Translations under genes and position numbers: made by a program
Part shown: piece after piece, positions 8,068 through 15,615 of the stretch
Position numbering within the stretch: the first letter of the stretch is position 1
Layout: every line of letters starts with the position of its first letter
Source: an uncultured Oscillospiraceae bacterium
GTDB taxonomy: Bacteria; Bacillota; Clostridia; Oscillospirales; Oscillospiraceae
Length of the DNA stretch: 20,976 nt
Reading direction: 5' to 3'
Assembly: GCA_910585265.1 (NCBI GenBank)
Contig: CAJUCA010000052.1
Location: 1 to 20,976 of the forward strand
Notes under the pieces: model-generated
What the model was told of the DNA's origin: nothing
Seen by the model: the letters and a program-made list of their open reading frames with translations, nothing else
The model's database searches: none

Positions 8068-8892
8068 ATGGCATTCACATTCGCCCAATATCAGGAGAGC
8101 GCAGATTACATTAAGGAAAAAATCGGGGGCTTTATCCCCAAGGTAGCCATGGTGTTAGGCTCCGGCCTGGGCTTTTTAGGCGACGTGGTGGAACATCCCA
8201 CCGCCATCCCCTACGGCGAGATCCCCCACTTCAAGGCGTCCACCGCCCCCGGACACGCGGGCCGTCTGGTGTTCGGCACCCTGGCGGGCCGGAATGTGGC
8301 GGTCATGCAGGGCCGGATGCACCATTACGAGGGCTACGGCTACGACGAGGTGTCCTACGCCGTCCGCGTCCTGCGGCTGCTGGGCTGCGACACCCTCATC
8401 GTCACCAACGCCGCCGGGTGCGTGCGCACCGACTGGCAGGCCGGGGATCTGATGCTCATCACCGACCACATCAAGATGTTCTCCGAGTCCCCCCTCCGGG
8501 GGGCCAACCTGCCCGAGTTCGGCGTGCGCTTCCCCGACGCCTCCCACCTGTACACAGTCCGGCTTCAGGAGACGGCCCGGAGGGCGGCGGCGGAGCTGTC
8601 CATCCCCCTGCGGGAGGGAGTGTACTTCTACTGCTACGGCCCCCAGTACGAGACCCCGGCGGAGATCCGGGCGGTCCGCGCCCTGGGCGGGGACGCGGTG
8701 GGTATGTCCACCGCTCCGGAGGCCATCGTGGCGGGCCACTGCGGCATGGAGGTGCTGGGCTTCACCCTGCTGAGCAACATGGCCGCGGGCATCCTGGACC
8801 AGCCCCTGTCCGAGCAGGAGGTGCTGGACGCCGCCGCCGCGGCCAGGGACAAATTCTCCCGGCTGGTGCTGGCCTGCCTGGAAAAGCTGTAA
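8068..8892 (+). CDS. punA: Purine-nucleoside phosphorylase (trimeric type)
   Basis: The enzyme phosphorolyses purine nucleosides to base and ribose-1-phosphate in cytoplasmic purine salvage. The 274 residues match the trimeric class: phosphate-binding GSGLG (31-35), GHAGRL near 62, QGRMHHYEGY (81-90), TNAAGCV near 114, GPQYETPAEIRA with Glu195, AVGMSTAPEAIVA, and SNMAAG with Asn237. The Glu and Asn pair in this class recognises 6-oxopurines such as inosine and guanosine. The length is normal and the start has AGGAGG eight bases upstream. The deaminase gene follows after 16 bases, so the two enzymes probably act in sequence: deamination at position 6, then phosphorolysis. Confidence 0.95.
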   Translation: MAFTFAQYQESADYIKEKIGGFIPKVAMVLGSGLGFLGDVVEHPTAIPYGEIPHFKASTAPGHAGRLVFGTLAGRNVAVMQGRMHHYEGYGYDEVSYAVRVLRLLGCDTLIVTNAAGCVRTDWQAGDLMLITDHIKMFSESPLRGANLPEFGVRFPDASHLYTVRLQETARRAAAELSIPLREGVYFYCYGPQYETPAEIRAVRALGGDAVGMSTAPEAIVAGHCGMEVLGFTLLSNMAAGILDQPLSEQEVLDAAAAARDKFSRLVLACLEKL

Positions 8893-8908
8893 AGGAGGGA
8901 CGCCTGTC

Positions 8909-10225
8909 ATGAAAACGCTGTTTACCAACGTCACCGCCCTGCTGATGGACGAGGCCTTTACCACCCTGCGGGACGGCTTTGTGGCGGTGGAGGGGACGGA
9001 CATCTCCTACGTGGGCCCGGCCCGGCCCCAGGGCAGCTTTGACGAGACCATCGACTGCGCGGGCAAGGTGATGATGCCCGGCTTCGTCAACTGCCACACC
9101 CACATCCCCATGACCCTCATGCGGGGGTACGGCGGGGGGCACGACCTGCAAACCTGGCTCAACGACTATATCTTCCCCGCCGAGGCCAAGTGGGACGACA
9201 GGGCCATCGCCGCCGCCGCCGGGCTGGGGCTGGCGGAGATGATCGCCTCCGGCGTCACCTGCATCGCGGATATGTATATTGGCGCCGAGGTCATTGCCCG
9301 GCAGGTGATGGACGCGGGCATCTCCGCCAACCTGTCCGTGGGGGGGGTGTACTTCGGCGATCCGGCGGATTTCTCCCCGGATACCTGCGGCGACTGCGCG
9401 TACCAGAAAGCCGTCACCGAGGAGTGGCACAAGGCCGGGGACGGGCAGATCCTGGTGGACGCTTCCATCCACGGAGAATACACTTCTTCCGCCCCCCTGT
9501 GGCAGTGGATGGCGGACTACGCCCACGCCCACGGCCTGGGGATGCACGTGCATATCTCCGAAACGAAAAAGGAGCACGAGGACTGCAAGGCCCGCCACAA
9601 AGCCCGCCACAGCGGCCTCACCCCCATCCAGGTGCTGAACCAGTACGGCGTGTGGGACACCCGCTCCATCGCCGCCCACTGCGTCTACACCACCCCCGAG
9701 GACTGGGCCGTTATGGCCCGGAAGGGCGTGTCCTGCGTCCACAACCCCTACTCCAACCTGAAGCTGGGCTCGGGCATCGCCCCCATCCCCGCCATGGTCA
9801 GGGCCGGGGTGAACGTGGCCCTGGGCACCGACGGGGTCAGCTCCCACAACAGCACCGACCTGTTTGCCGACATGAAGCTGGCCGCCGTCCTCCACAACGG
9901 CGCGGCCCGGGACCCCATGGCCGTCACCGCCCGGCAGGCCCTGGAGATGGCCACCGTCAACGGGGCCCGCGCCCTGGGCCGGAACAGCGGGCGGATCGCG
10001 GCGGGCTGCACCGCCGACCTGATCCTGGTGGATTTCGACGTCCCCAACCTGATCCCCTGCCACGATGAGGCGGAAAATCTGGTGTTCTCCGCCCACGGCT
10101 CCAACGTGTGCATGAATATGGCCCGGGGCAAGGTCATATACCGGAATGGGGCCTTCCTGACCCTGGACCTGGACCGCATCAAGGCCGAGGTCCGGCAGTA
10201 CGCCCTGCCCCTTATCTTCCAGTGA
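8909..10225 (+). CDS. mtaD: 5-methylthioadenosine/S-adenosylhomocysteine deaminase (amidohydrolase)
   Basis: Members deaminate MTA, SAH or adenosine to the inosine analogues. The 438 residues follow the metal amidohydrolase plan: MPGFVNCHTHIPMTLMRGYG with His63 and His65, GMHVHISET with His213 and His215, AAHCVYTTPED with His257, and ALGTDGVSSHNSTDLF with Asp308, all metal or catalytic ligands. The MTLMRG and DLQTWL stretch is typical of the MTA/SAH branch. GGAGG lies ten bases before the ATG. Coupling to punA suggests a route MTA or SAH to methylthioinosine or inosylhomocysteine and then possibly phosphorolysis; that second step is inference. Exact substrate cannot be fixed from sequence; other nucleoside or guanine-type deaminases are related. 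Confidence 0.88.
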   Translation: MKTLFTNVTALLMDEAFTTLRDGFVAVEGTDISYVGPARPQGSFDETIDCAGKVMMPGFVNCHTHIPMTLMRGYGGGHDLQTWLNDYIFPAEAKWDDRAIAAAAGLGLAEMIASGVTCIADMYIGAEVIARQVMDAGISANLSVGGVYFGDPADFSPDTCGDCAYQKAVTEEWHKAGDGQILVDASIHGEYTSSAPLWQWMADYAHAHGLGMHVHISETKKEHEDCKARHKARHSGLTPIQVLNQYGVWDTRSIAAHCVYTTPEDWAVMARKGVSCVHNPYSNLKLGSGIAPIPAMVRAGVNVALGTDGVSSHNSTDLFADMKLAAVLHNGAARDPMAVTARQALEMATVNGARALGRNSGRIAAGCTADLILVDFDVPNLIPCHDEAENLVFSAHGSNVCMNMARGKVIYRNGAFLTLDLDRIKAEVRQYALPLIFQ

Positions 10226-10243
10226 CAGGAAAGGTCTGAGGAT

Positions 10244-11944
10244 ATGTCTGCATCCACCCCTAAAAAGAACTCGTTTTTCGGCGGCGCGGCCATTCTGACC
10301 GCCGGGATCGTCATCGTCAAGCTCATCGGCGCGCTGTATAAGGTGCCCCTGGGGAACATCCTCACCGACGCGGCCTTCGCCGACTTCAACACCGCCTACG
10401 ACATCTATTCCCTGCTCATCGTCATCTCCACCGGCGGACTGCCGGTGGCCCTGTCCAAGATGGTGTCCGAGGCCAACGCCCTGGGCCGCACCAACCAGGT
10501 GAACAAGGTGTTCCACCTGGCCACCGTGGCCTTCTGCATCCTGGGCACCATCAGCTTCCTGATCATGGCGGTGTTCCCCCGGGAGCTGGCGGACGCCATG
10601 AAGAACAGCCAGGCCTACTGGAGCATCATGGCCCTGGCCCCGGCGGTGTTCTTCATCTGCCCCATGTCCGCCCTCCGGGGGTACTTCCAGGGCAGCTCCC
10701 TCATGACGCCCACCGCCATCTCCCAGATCATCGAGGCCATCTGCAAGCTGGTGATCGGCCTGATCCTGGCAAACGCCATCATGAAGGCGGGGAAGGACGA
10801 GTCCTTTGCGGCGGCGGGGGCCATTTTAGGCGTGTCCGTGGGGGTGGCCCTGGCTATGGTCTATATGTACTGGTGCTACCGGGGCCGGATAGCCCGCCAG
10901 AAGCCGGGCCGGGACGTGCCCGACAGCGGCAGGGAGATCCTCTCCACCCTGGCAAAGCTGGCTATCCCCATCACCGTGGGGGCGTCCATCATCGCCGCCA
11001 CCAACATTCTGGACTCCGCCATCCTCATGGACCGGCTTCAGGAGGGGCTGGACATGACAGAGGACGCCGCCCGCACCCTCAAGGGCGTCTACAACAAGAC
11101 CATGACCCTCTACAACCTGCCCGCCTCCTTTATGGTGCCCCTCACCTCCAGCGTGATCCCGGCGGTGTCCGCCGCCCGGGCGGTGCGCAACTACCGGCAG
11201 GGAGCCCAGATCAGCGAGACCACCCTGCGCACCACCGCCCTGCTGGCCTTCCCCGCCGGGGTGGGGCTGTTCGTCTTAGGCGAACCCATCATCCGCCTGC
11301 TCTACCCCTCCACCGACGTGGAGCTGGCGGGGTGGATGCTGTCCGTGCTGGGCATCGCCTCCATCGCCGTGTGCTTCATGCTGGTGAGCAATTCCATCAT
11401 GCAGGCCCACAAGCTGGTGACCCTGCCCATGGCCACCACCCTCATCGGCTGTATCCTGAAGCTCATCGTGGGCTATTTCCTCATCGGCAATCCGGACATC
11501 AACATCCGGGGCGGAGCCATCAGCACCCTGGCCTGCTTCGGGATCATCACCCTGTTGGACCTGGTGATCATCAAGCTGGCCCTGCCCCGCTCCCTGAGCT
11601 ACGCGCGGGTGTTCGCCAAGCCCGCGGCGGCAGCCGCCGCCATGGGCGCGACCGCCTGGGCGGTGAACGGCCTCACCGGACAGCTGCTGAAGTGGATCGA
11701 CTCCCTGCTGAAGCGGGAGGTGCCCCTGTTCCTGGCGGTGGGGGAGGACGGTGCCCTGCTGCTGGACGAGGCGGGCAAGGCCATGCTGTCCTGGAAGGGG
11801 AACGCCCTGGCGGTGACGGCGGCCATCGGGGTGGCGGCCATCGTCTACTTCGCCCTGATCCTGCTGACCAAGGCCATCTCCAAGGAGGATTTGGCCCTGA
11901 TGCCCAAGGGGGACAAGATCGCCCGCCTGCTGCGGATTCAGTGA
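10244..11944 (+). CDS. SpoVB/YabM-type polysaccharide or lipid II flippase (MOP superfamily)
   Basis: This 566-residue integral membrane protein belongs to the polysaccharide biosynthesis/SpoVB branch of the MOP exporters. It opens KKNSFFGGAAILTAGIVIVK followed by LIGALYKVPLGNIL, the classic N-terminal signature, then PVALSKMVSEANALG, SALRGYFQG near residue 144, and about 14 hydrophobic segments. Relatives flip lipid-linked cell-wall or spore-cortex precursors. Its place directly before mazG and the S4 gene matches yabM-yabN-yabO of Bacillus, supporting a YabM-like identity. An extra polar loop near residues 490-520 sits before the last helix. It is 18 bases from mtaD, so it is likely in the purine salvage transcript. 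Confidence 0.88.
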   Translation: MSASTPKKNSFFGGAAILTAGIVIVKLIGALYKVPLGNILTDAAFADFNTAYDIYSLLIVISTGGLPVALSKMVSEANALGRTNQVNKVFHLATVAFCILGTISFLIMAVFPRELADAMKNSQAYWSIMALAPAVFFICPMSALRGYFQGSSLMTPTAISQIIEAICKLVIGLILANAIMKAGKDESFAAAGAILGVSVGVALAMVYMYWCYRGRIARQKPGRDVPDSGREILSTLAKLAIPITVGASIIAATNILDSAILMDRLQEGLDMTEDAARTLKGVYNKTMTLYNLPASFMVPLTSSVIPAVSAARAVRNYRQGAQISETTLRTTALLAFPAGVGLFVLGEPIIRLLYPSTDVELAGWMLSVLGIASIAVCFMLVSNSIMQAHKLVTLPMATTLIGCILKLIVGYFLIGNPDINIRGGAISTLACFGIITLLDLVIIKLALPRSLSYARVFAKPAAAAAAMGATAWAVNGLTGQLLKWIDSLLKREVPLFLAVGEDGALLLDEAGKAMLSWKGNALAVTAAIGVAAIVYFALILLTKAISKEDLALMPKGDKIARLLRIQ

Positions 11945-12022
11945 GCCGCCTTCGTTTGAGTTCTGCATTTTTACAAAAACTGCAAGATTACGCGCAAAAT
12001 ATATTGCAATTCGGGTGACACT

Positions 12023-12823
12023 ATGGTACACTGGACAAACAAGCCTTCTTACAATTTCCAGGATCTTCAAGAGATCGTGGGCATACTGCGCCATCCCGGC
12101 GGCTGCGCCTGGGATATGGAGCAGACCCACGCCTCCATCCGCCGCAATTTTCTGGAGGAGGCCTACGAGGTGGCGGAGGCCATCGACGAGGGCGACCCGG
12201 AACATTTGAAGGAGGAGCTGGGGGACGTGCTGCTCCAGGTGGTGTTCCACACCTCCATCGAGGAGGACGCGGGGCGGTTCGATCTGGACGCGGTGGCGGA
12301 CGGCATCTGCAAAAAGCTGATCTACCGCCACCCCCACGTGTTCGGGGACGTGTCCGTCTCCTCCACCGGGGAAATCCTCTCCAACTGGGAGGAGCTGAAA
12401 CAGAAGGAGAAGGGCCAGGCCACCCAGGCCGACGCGGTGGACGCGGTGGCCCGCTCCCTGCCCGCCCTGTGGCGGGCGGAGAAGATGAAGAAGAAGGCCG
12501 CCAAGGCCGGCTTCGACTGGCGGGACGTGTCCGGCGCGCTGGACAAGCTGTCCGAGGAGCTGGACGAGCTGCGCCGGGCCGCTCTGGAGGGGGACGGCGA
12601 TCCCGTGGAGGAGCTGGGGGACGTGCTGTTCGCCGCCGTCTGCGTGGGCCGCTTTCTGGACGCCGACCCGGAGGACGCCCTCCACGCCGCCTGCGGCAAG
12701 TTTGCCGCCCGGTTCCGGAAAACGGAGGAGCTGGCCGCCGGACGGGGGCTCAGCCTGGACAAGCTGTCCGACGCCCAGCAGATCGCCCTCTGGCGGGAGG
12801 CCAAGGGGCAGGAACAGGCTTAA
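12023..12823 (+). CDS. mazG: MazG nucleoside triphosphate pyrophosphohydrolase
   Basis: MazG hydrolyses NTPs to NMP and pyrophosphate, acting in housecleaning of non-canonical nucleotides and in alarmone control. The 266 residues hold two MazG domains. The first has CAWDMEQTHASIRRNFLEEA (about 28-47) and EELGDVLLQVVFH (64-76); these acidic residues bind magnesium. The second has KLSEELDELRRAAL and EELGDVLFAAV. KKAAKAGFDW is a family linker motif. Unlike Bacillus YabN there is no N-terminal tetrapyrrole methylase-like domain, so it is the plain MazG form. The ribosome site is weak (GGGTGA). The spacer 11945-12022 after the flippase gene is AT-rich and may hold a promoter, but I see no clean pair of boxes. 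Confidence 0.94.
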   Translation: MVHWTNKPSYNFQDLQEIVGILRHPGGCAWDMEQTHASIRRNFLEEAYEVAEAIDEGDPEHLKEELGDVLLQVVFHTSIEEDAGRFDLDAVADGICKKLIYRHPHVFGDVSVSSTGEILSNWEELKQKEKGQATQADAVDAVARSLPALWRAEKMKKKAAKAGFDWRDVSGALDKLSEELDELRRAALEGDGDPVEELGDVLFAAVCVGRFLDADPEDALHAACGKFAARFRKTEELAAGRGLSLDKLSDAQQIALWREAKGQEQA

Positions 12824-12878
12824 CAGCGCAGCGCGCTTTAAGTATAGAGATGTTCAAAAGATTACAGGAGGAAACGTC

Positions 12879-13154
12879 ATGAATAAAGCAGATCTGATCA
12901 ACGCCGTGGCCGAAAAGACCGGCCTGTCCAAGAAGGACAGCGAGTCCGCCGTGGCGGCCGTAGTGGATGTGATCACCGAGTCCCTCGTCCAGGGCGACAA
13001 GGTACAGCTGGTGGGCTTCGGCTCCTTCGAGGTCAAGCAGCGCGCCGCCCGCCTGGGCCGCAACCCCAAGACCAAGGAGGAGCTGAAGATCCCCGCCTCC
13101 AAGGTGCCCGTGTTCAAGGCCGGCAAGGCCCTGAAAGACACGGTGGCCCAGTAA
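12879..13154 (+). CDS. hup: HU-family DNA-binding protein
   Basis: HU is the dimeric histone-like protein that bends and compacts DNA. The 91 residues match the family throughout: MNKADLINAVAEKTGLSKKD forms the helical body, then VQLVGFGSFEVKQRAARLGR and NPKTKEELKIPASKVPVFKA, which include the GFGSF motif and the DNA-gripping arm with its proline. The length is canonical. AGGAGG lies seven bases before the ATG at 12879, which settles the start over open frames further upstream. A strong terminator follows directly. It sits between mazG and the S4 gene, a common place for hup in Clostridia. Confidence 0.97.
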   Translation: MNKADLINAVAEKTGLSKKDSESAVAAVVDVITESLVQGDKVQLVGFGSFEVKQRAARLGRNPKTKEELKIPASKVPVFKAGKALKDTVAQ

Positions 13155-13169
13155 TTAAACGAAACCCGG

Positions 13170-13202
13170 TGAGGCAGGGCACAGGCCCTGCCTCATTTTC
13201 TT
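13170..13202 (+). terminator. Intrinsic terminator after hup
   Basis: An 11-bp perfect stem (13170-13180 with 13185-13195, core GAGGCAGGGC) with loop ACAG is followed by TTTTCTTT. It lies between hup and the S4 gene only 22 bases before the next start, so rqcP expression may depend on read-through. Confidence 0.85.
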
Positions 13203-13217
13203 TGATGGAGGTATCCT

Positions 13218-13457
13218 ATGCGACTGGATAAATGGCTGAAGGTGTCCCGGCTCATCAAGCGGCGCACCGTAGCCAACGAGGCCTGCGACGCGGGCCGGGT
13301 GACCGCCAACGGCAGGCCGGTGAAGGCGTCCTACGATGTGAAGCCCGGGGACGTGCTGGAGCTGAAGTTCGGGGAAAAGCTCATCCGGGTGGAGGTGCTG
13401 TCCATTGCCGACATCGTGGGCAAGGCGGACGCGGACGCCATGTACAAGCAGCTCTGA
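13218..13457 (+). CDS. rqcP: RqcP (YabO), S4-domain ribosome quality-control factor
   Basis: RqcP binds obstructed 50S subunits with RqcH and supports alanine tailing of stalled peptides. The 79-residue protein is an S4 domain: MRLDKWLKVSRLIKRRTVAN with the basic RNA-binding helix, EACDAGRVTANGRPVKASYD, then VKPGDVLELKFGEKLIRVEV. Size and pattern fit YabO/RqcP rather than larger S4 proteins. GGAGG lies six bases before the ATG. Gene order flippase, MazG, HU, RqcP mirrors the Bacillus yabM-yabN-yabO block; yabP, yabQ and divIC are not here. A convergent terminator follows. Confidence 0.92.
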   Translation: MRLDKWLKVSRLIKRRTVANEACDAGRVTANGRPVKASYDVKPGDVLELKFGEKLIRVEVLSIADIVGKADADAMYKQL

Positions 13458-13470
13458 GCGGGAGCGGGCA

Positions 13471-13508
13471 AAAGGCGGCGGCAGGTTGGTTGACCTGCCG
13501 CCGCCTTT
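13471..13508. terminator. Shared convergent terminator between rqcP and the ABC exporter gene
   Basis: A 16-bp perfect stem (13471-13486 with 13493-13508, core GGCGGCGGCAGGT) has a six-base loop and flanking A and T runs. It lies 13 bases after rqcP and just after the convergent ABC gene stop, so it can serve both strands. Confidence 0.8.
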
Positions 13509-13515
13509 GCGTTTC

Positions 13516-15417
13516 TCAGAGGATGCCGTCCTCCAGCTCCTCCGACCCCTTTTTCGCGTAATACTGCGCCTGGGCCTCCCAGAGGGCCTGGTACTTGCCC
13601 TCCGCCTCCACCAGGGCGTCGTGGTTCCCCTGCTGGACCACCTGCCCGTGGTCGAACACGGCGATCTCGTCGCAGAACCGGCAGGAGGACAGGCGGTGGC
13701 TGATATAGATGGCGGTCTTGTCCTCCACGATGTCGTTGAACTTGGTGTACACCTCGGCCTCCGCCTCCGGGTCCAGGGCGGCGGTGGGCTCGTCCAGCAC
13801 GATGAAGGGCGCGTCCTGGTACAGCACCCGGGCCAAGGCGATCTTCTGGGCCTCGCCGCCGGACACCTCCACCCCGTCGTCCTCGAACTCCCGGTACAGG
13901 CAGGTGTCCAGCCCCTTGGGCAGCTCCGCCAGACGCTGGCCGAATCCCGCCTTGCGCAGGCACTCCTCCGCCCGCGTCCGGTCGTAGTCCTCCGCCGCCG
14001 CCACGTTCTGCCCCAGGGGCTGGGACAGCAGCTTGAAGTCCTGGAACACCACGGAGAACAGGGCCAGATAGTTATCGTAGCGGTACTTGCGTATGTCGAT
14101 GCCGTTGAGAAGGATCTCCCCCTCGGTGGGGTCGTACAGGCGGCACAGCAGCTTGATAAAGGTGGTCTTGCCGGAGCCGTTCTCCCCCACCACCGCCAGC
14201 CGCTCCCCCACGTCAAATTTCATGTTCACATGGCGCAGGGCCCAGGTGCCGGTGCCGGGGTATTGGAAGCTCACGTCCCGGAACTCAATCTCGTACCTGC
14301 GGTCGTTGCGCTTCTCGGTGGTCAGGCTGCCCTGGTACATCTTGTTGGGTGTGTCCAGGAACTCGTACACCGGCTTGAGGTATTCCGCGTTGGAGCGCAG
14401 GACACTCCATACCGCCAGCAGGTCGGTGAAGCCCTGGGCCAGCCCCGCCAGCGCCCCCACGTACTGGGCCACGGAGCCCACCCCGAAGGCCCCGCCCAGG
14501 GCCTTCAGCCCCGCGAACAGGTAGATGGCCCCCACGAACCCCTGGGACACCGCCCCGGCGGCGGCACACAGCGCCCCCATGGGCCCCCTGGCCTGCCGTC
14601 CGATGGTGGAGCCGGGGCCGAAGGAGGTCTCGCTGCCCATGTCCTGCCTCCCCGCGTCCTCCAAAAATTTGTCCTGGGCGTAGGTGCGGATATCGGCCGC
14701 CCGTTCCCGCTCCCGCATGGCGATGAAGTAGAAGTAGGAAAAGCCCCGGTTCCCCTGGGTGCCGTCATACTCGCTCCAGTAACGCCGCGCCCGGTTAAAC
14801 AGCGCGCCGGACAGCGCCACCGAGATCACCAGCGCCAGCCCCATCCCGCCCAGGCACAGGGGGCTGTTGAGCCAAACCAGGGGGCTGCCCGGGGGCACCG
14901 GCAGTGTGAACAGGCTCACCGACAGGGCCACCGCCCCCGCGATCCGCATGACCGCCTCCACCAGGTCGGCAAAGAGTCCGTAGATGTTGATCAGTCCCCA
15001 GCCGCTCCAGTTGTTGTTCTGGAGGATCTGGGTGAGCAGGGCCTGGGTCTTGGGGTTGTCCACGTCGCAGAAGTCCATAGACAGCAGCTTTTCAAAATGG
15101 ATCCGGTTCCAGACGGTGTACAGGCGGCCGTCCATCATCGTTCCGTCCCAGGCACTGGCGGCGGCCCGGACCGCCCCCATCACCGCCGTGGAGATCAGCA
15201 GCCCCGCCAGCATGGGCCACGCCGCGCCCGGCTCCCCTCCGGCGATGGCGTTCACCAGCCGGGCGGTAAACCACAGCGGCAGGTAGGGGGCCAGGGCGTT
15301 CACCGCCCGCACCGCCGCCGCGGACACCAGCACCTCCGGCGCGGCCTTGCACCAGATGGCGAACCCCCGCCGGGTGTAGGCCACGGCCTCCCGGAGGGAA
15401 AGTCGATTCTTATTCAT
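13516..15417 (-). CDS. ABC exporter half-transporter (permease-ATPase fusion), second of pair
   Basis: This 633-residue protein has an N-terminal membrane domain of about six helices (to roughly residue 330) and a C-terminal ATPase: Walker A GENGSGKTT near 411, signature SGGEAQKIALARVL near 516, Walker B IVLDEPTAALDP near 535 and switch ISHRLSSCR. All catalytic elements are present. The substrate (drug, peptide or lipid) cannot be inferred. I chose the ATG at 15417 (MNKNRLSLREAV) with AAGGAG nine bases upstream; an open frame reaches 15597 but runs through the palindromic element. It is the downstream partner of another ABC half-transporter, so a heterodimer is likely. No peptide substrate gene is visible nearby. 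Confidence 0.92.
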   Translation of the reverse strand: MNKNRLSLREAVAYTRRGFAIWCKAAPEVLVSAAAVRAVNALAPYLPLWFTARLVNAIAGGEPGAAWPMLAGLLISTAVMGAVRAAASAWDGTMMDGRLYTVWNRIHFEKLLSMDFCDVDNPKTQALLTQILQNNNWSGWGLINIYGLFADLVEAVMRIAGAVALSVSLFTLPVPPGSPLVWLNSPLCLGGMGLALVISVALSGALFNRARRYWSEYDGTQGNRGFSYFYFIAMRERERAADIRTYAQDKFLEDAGRQDMGSETSFGPGSTIGRQARGPMGALCAAAGAVSQGFVGAIYLFAGLKALGGAFGVGSVAQYVGALAGLAQGFTDLLAVWSVLRSNAEYLKPVYEFLDTPNKMYQGSLTTEKRNDRRYEIEFRDVSFQYPGTGTWALRHVNMKFDVGERLAVVGENGSGKTTFIKLLCRLYDPTEGEILLNGIDIRKYRYDNYLALFSVVFQDFKLLSQPLGQNVAAAEDYDRTRAEECLRKAGFGQRLAELPKGLDTCLYREFEDDGVEVSGGEAQKIALARVLYQDAPFIVLDEPTAALDPEAEAEVYTKFNDIVEDKTAIYISHRLSSCRFCDEIAVFDHGQVVQQGNHDALVEAEGKYQALWEAQAQYYAKKGSEELEDGIL

Positions 15418-15438
15418 CCTCCATCGCTCCTTCCTGAT

Positions 15439-15524
15439 ATAGTCAGCACACTTGAAAATCGGTAGTATACCGATTTTCAAAACAGCGGCTGTGCCGCTGT
15501 AGGCAAAGCCTGTGCGCTGACTAT
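15439..15524. repeat. Cloverleaf-like palindromic module 1 (between ABC genes)
   Basis: A closing stem of 13 bp with one A-C mismatch (15439-15451 with 15512-15524, ATAGTCAGC / GCTGACTAT) encloses three perfect hairpins. The first is 15452-15480 (13 bp, TTGAAAATCGGTA, loop GTA). The second is 15482-15500 (8 bp, ACAGCGGC, loop TGT). The third is 15501-15511 (AGGC-AAA-GCCT). Only one base, 15481, is left unpaired at the junction. It has no tRNA T-arm motif, so it is not a tRNA. Confidence 0.8.
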
Positions 15525-15530
15525 GAAATC

Positions 15531-15615
15531 TGACGCAAGGCCGCTTTGCGGCCTGTGCGGCACTGACGTGCCGCACAAGTGAAAAAGAAGTGTACACTTC
15601 TTTTTCACTGCGTCA
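15531..15615. repeat. Cloverleaf-like palindromic module 2 (between ABC genes)
   Basis: A perfect 7-bp closing stem (TGACGCA 15531-15537 with TGCGTCA 15609-15615) encloses three perfect hairpins. The first is 15538-15554 (AGGCCGC-TTT-GCGGCCT). The second is 15555-15576 (GTGCGGCAC, loop TGAC). The third is a 32-base perfect palindrome at 15578-15609 (AGTGAAAAAGAAGTGT and its complement). Two bases at most are unpaired. The right closing strand contains the stop codon of the upstream ABC gene. Six bases separate it from module 1. Confidence 0.8.

Noticed and set aside
15439..15524. Cloverleaf module read as a tRNA or tmRNA-like gene
   Set aside because: There is no T-loop GTTCRA, D-loop or anticodon arm, and hairpin lengths do not fit a tRNA.
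15418..15597. N-terminal extension of the downstream ABC exporter into the palindromic modules
   Set aside because: The extension would be encoded by hairpin DNA and lacks homology; a ribosome site supports the ATG at 15417.
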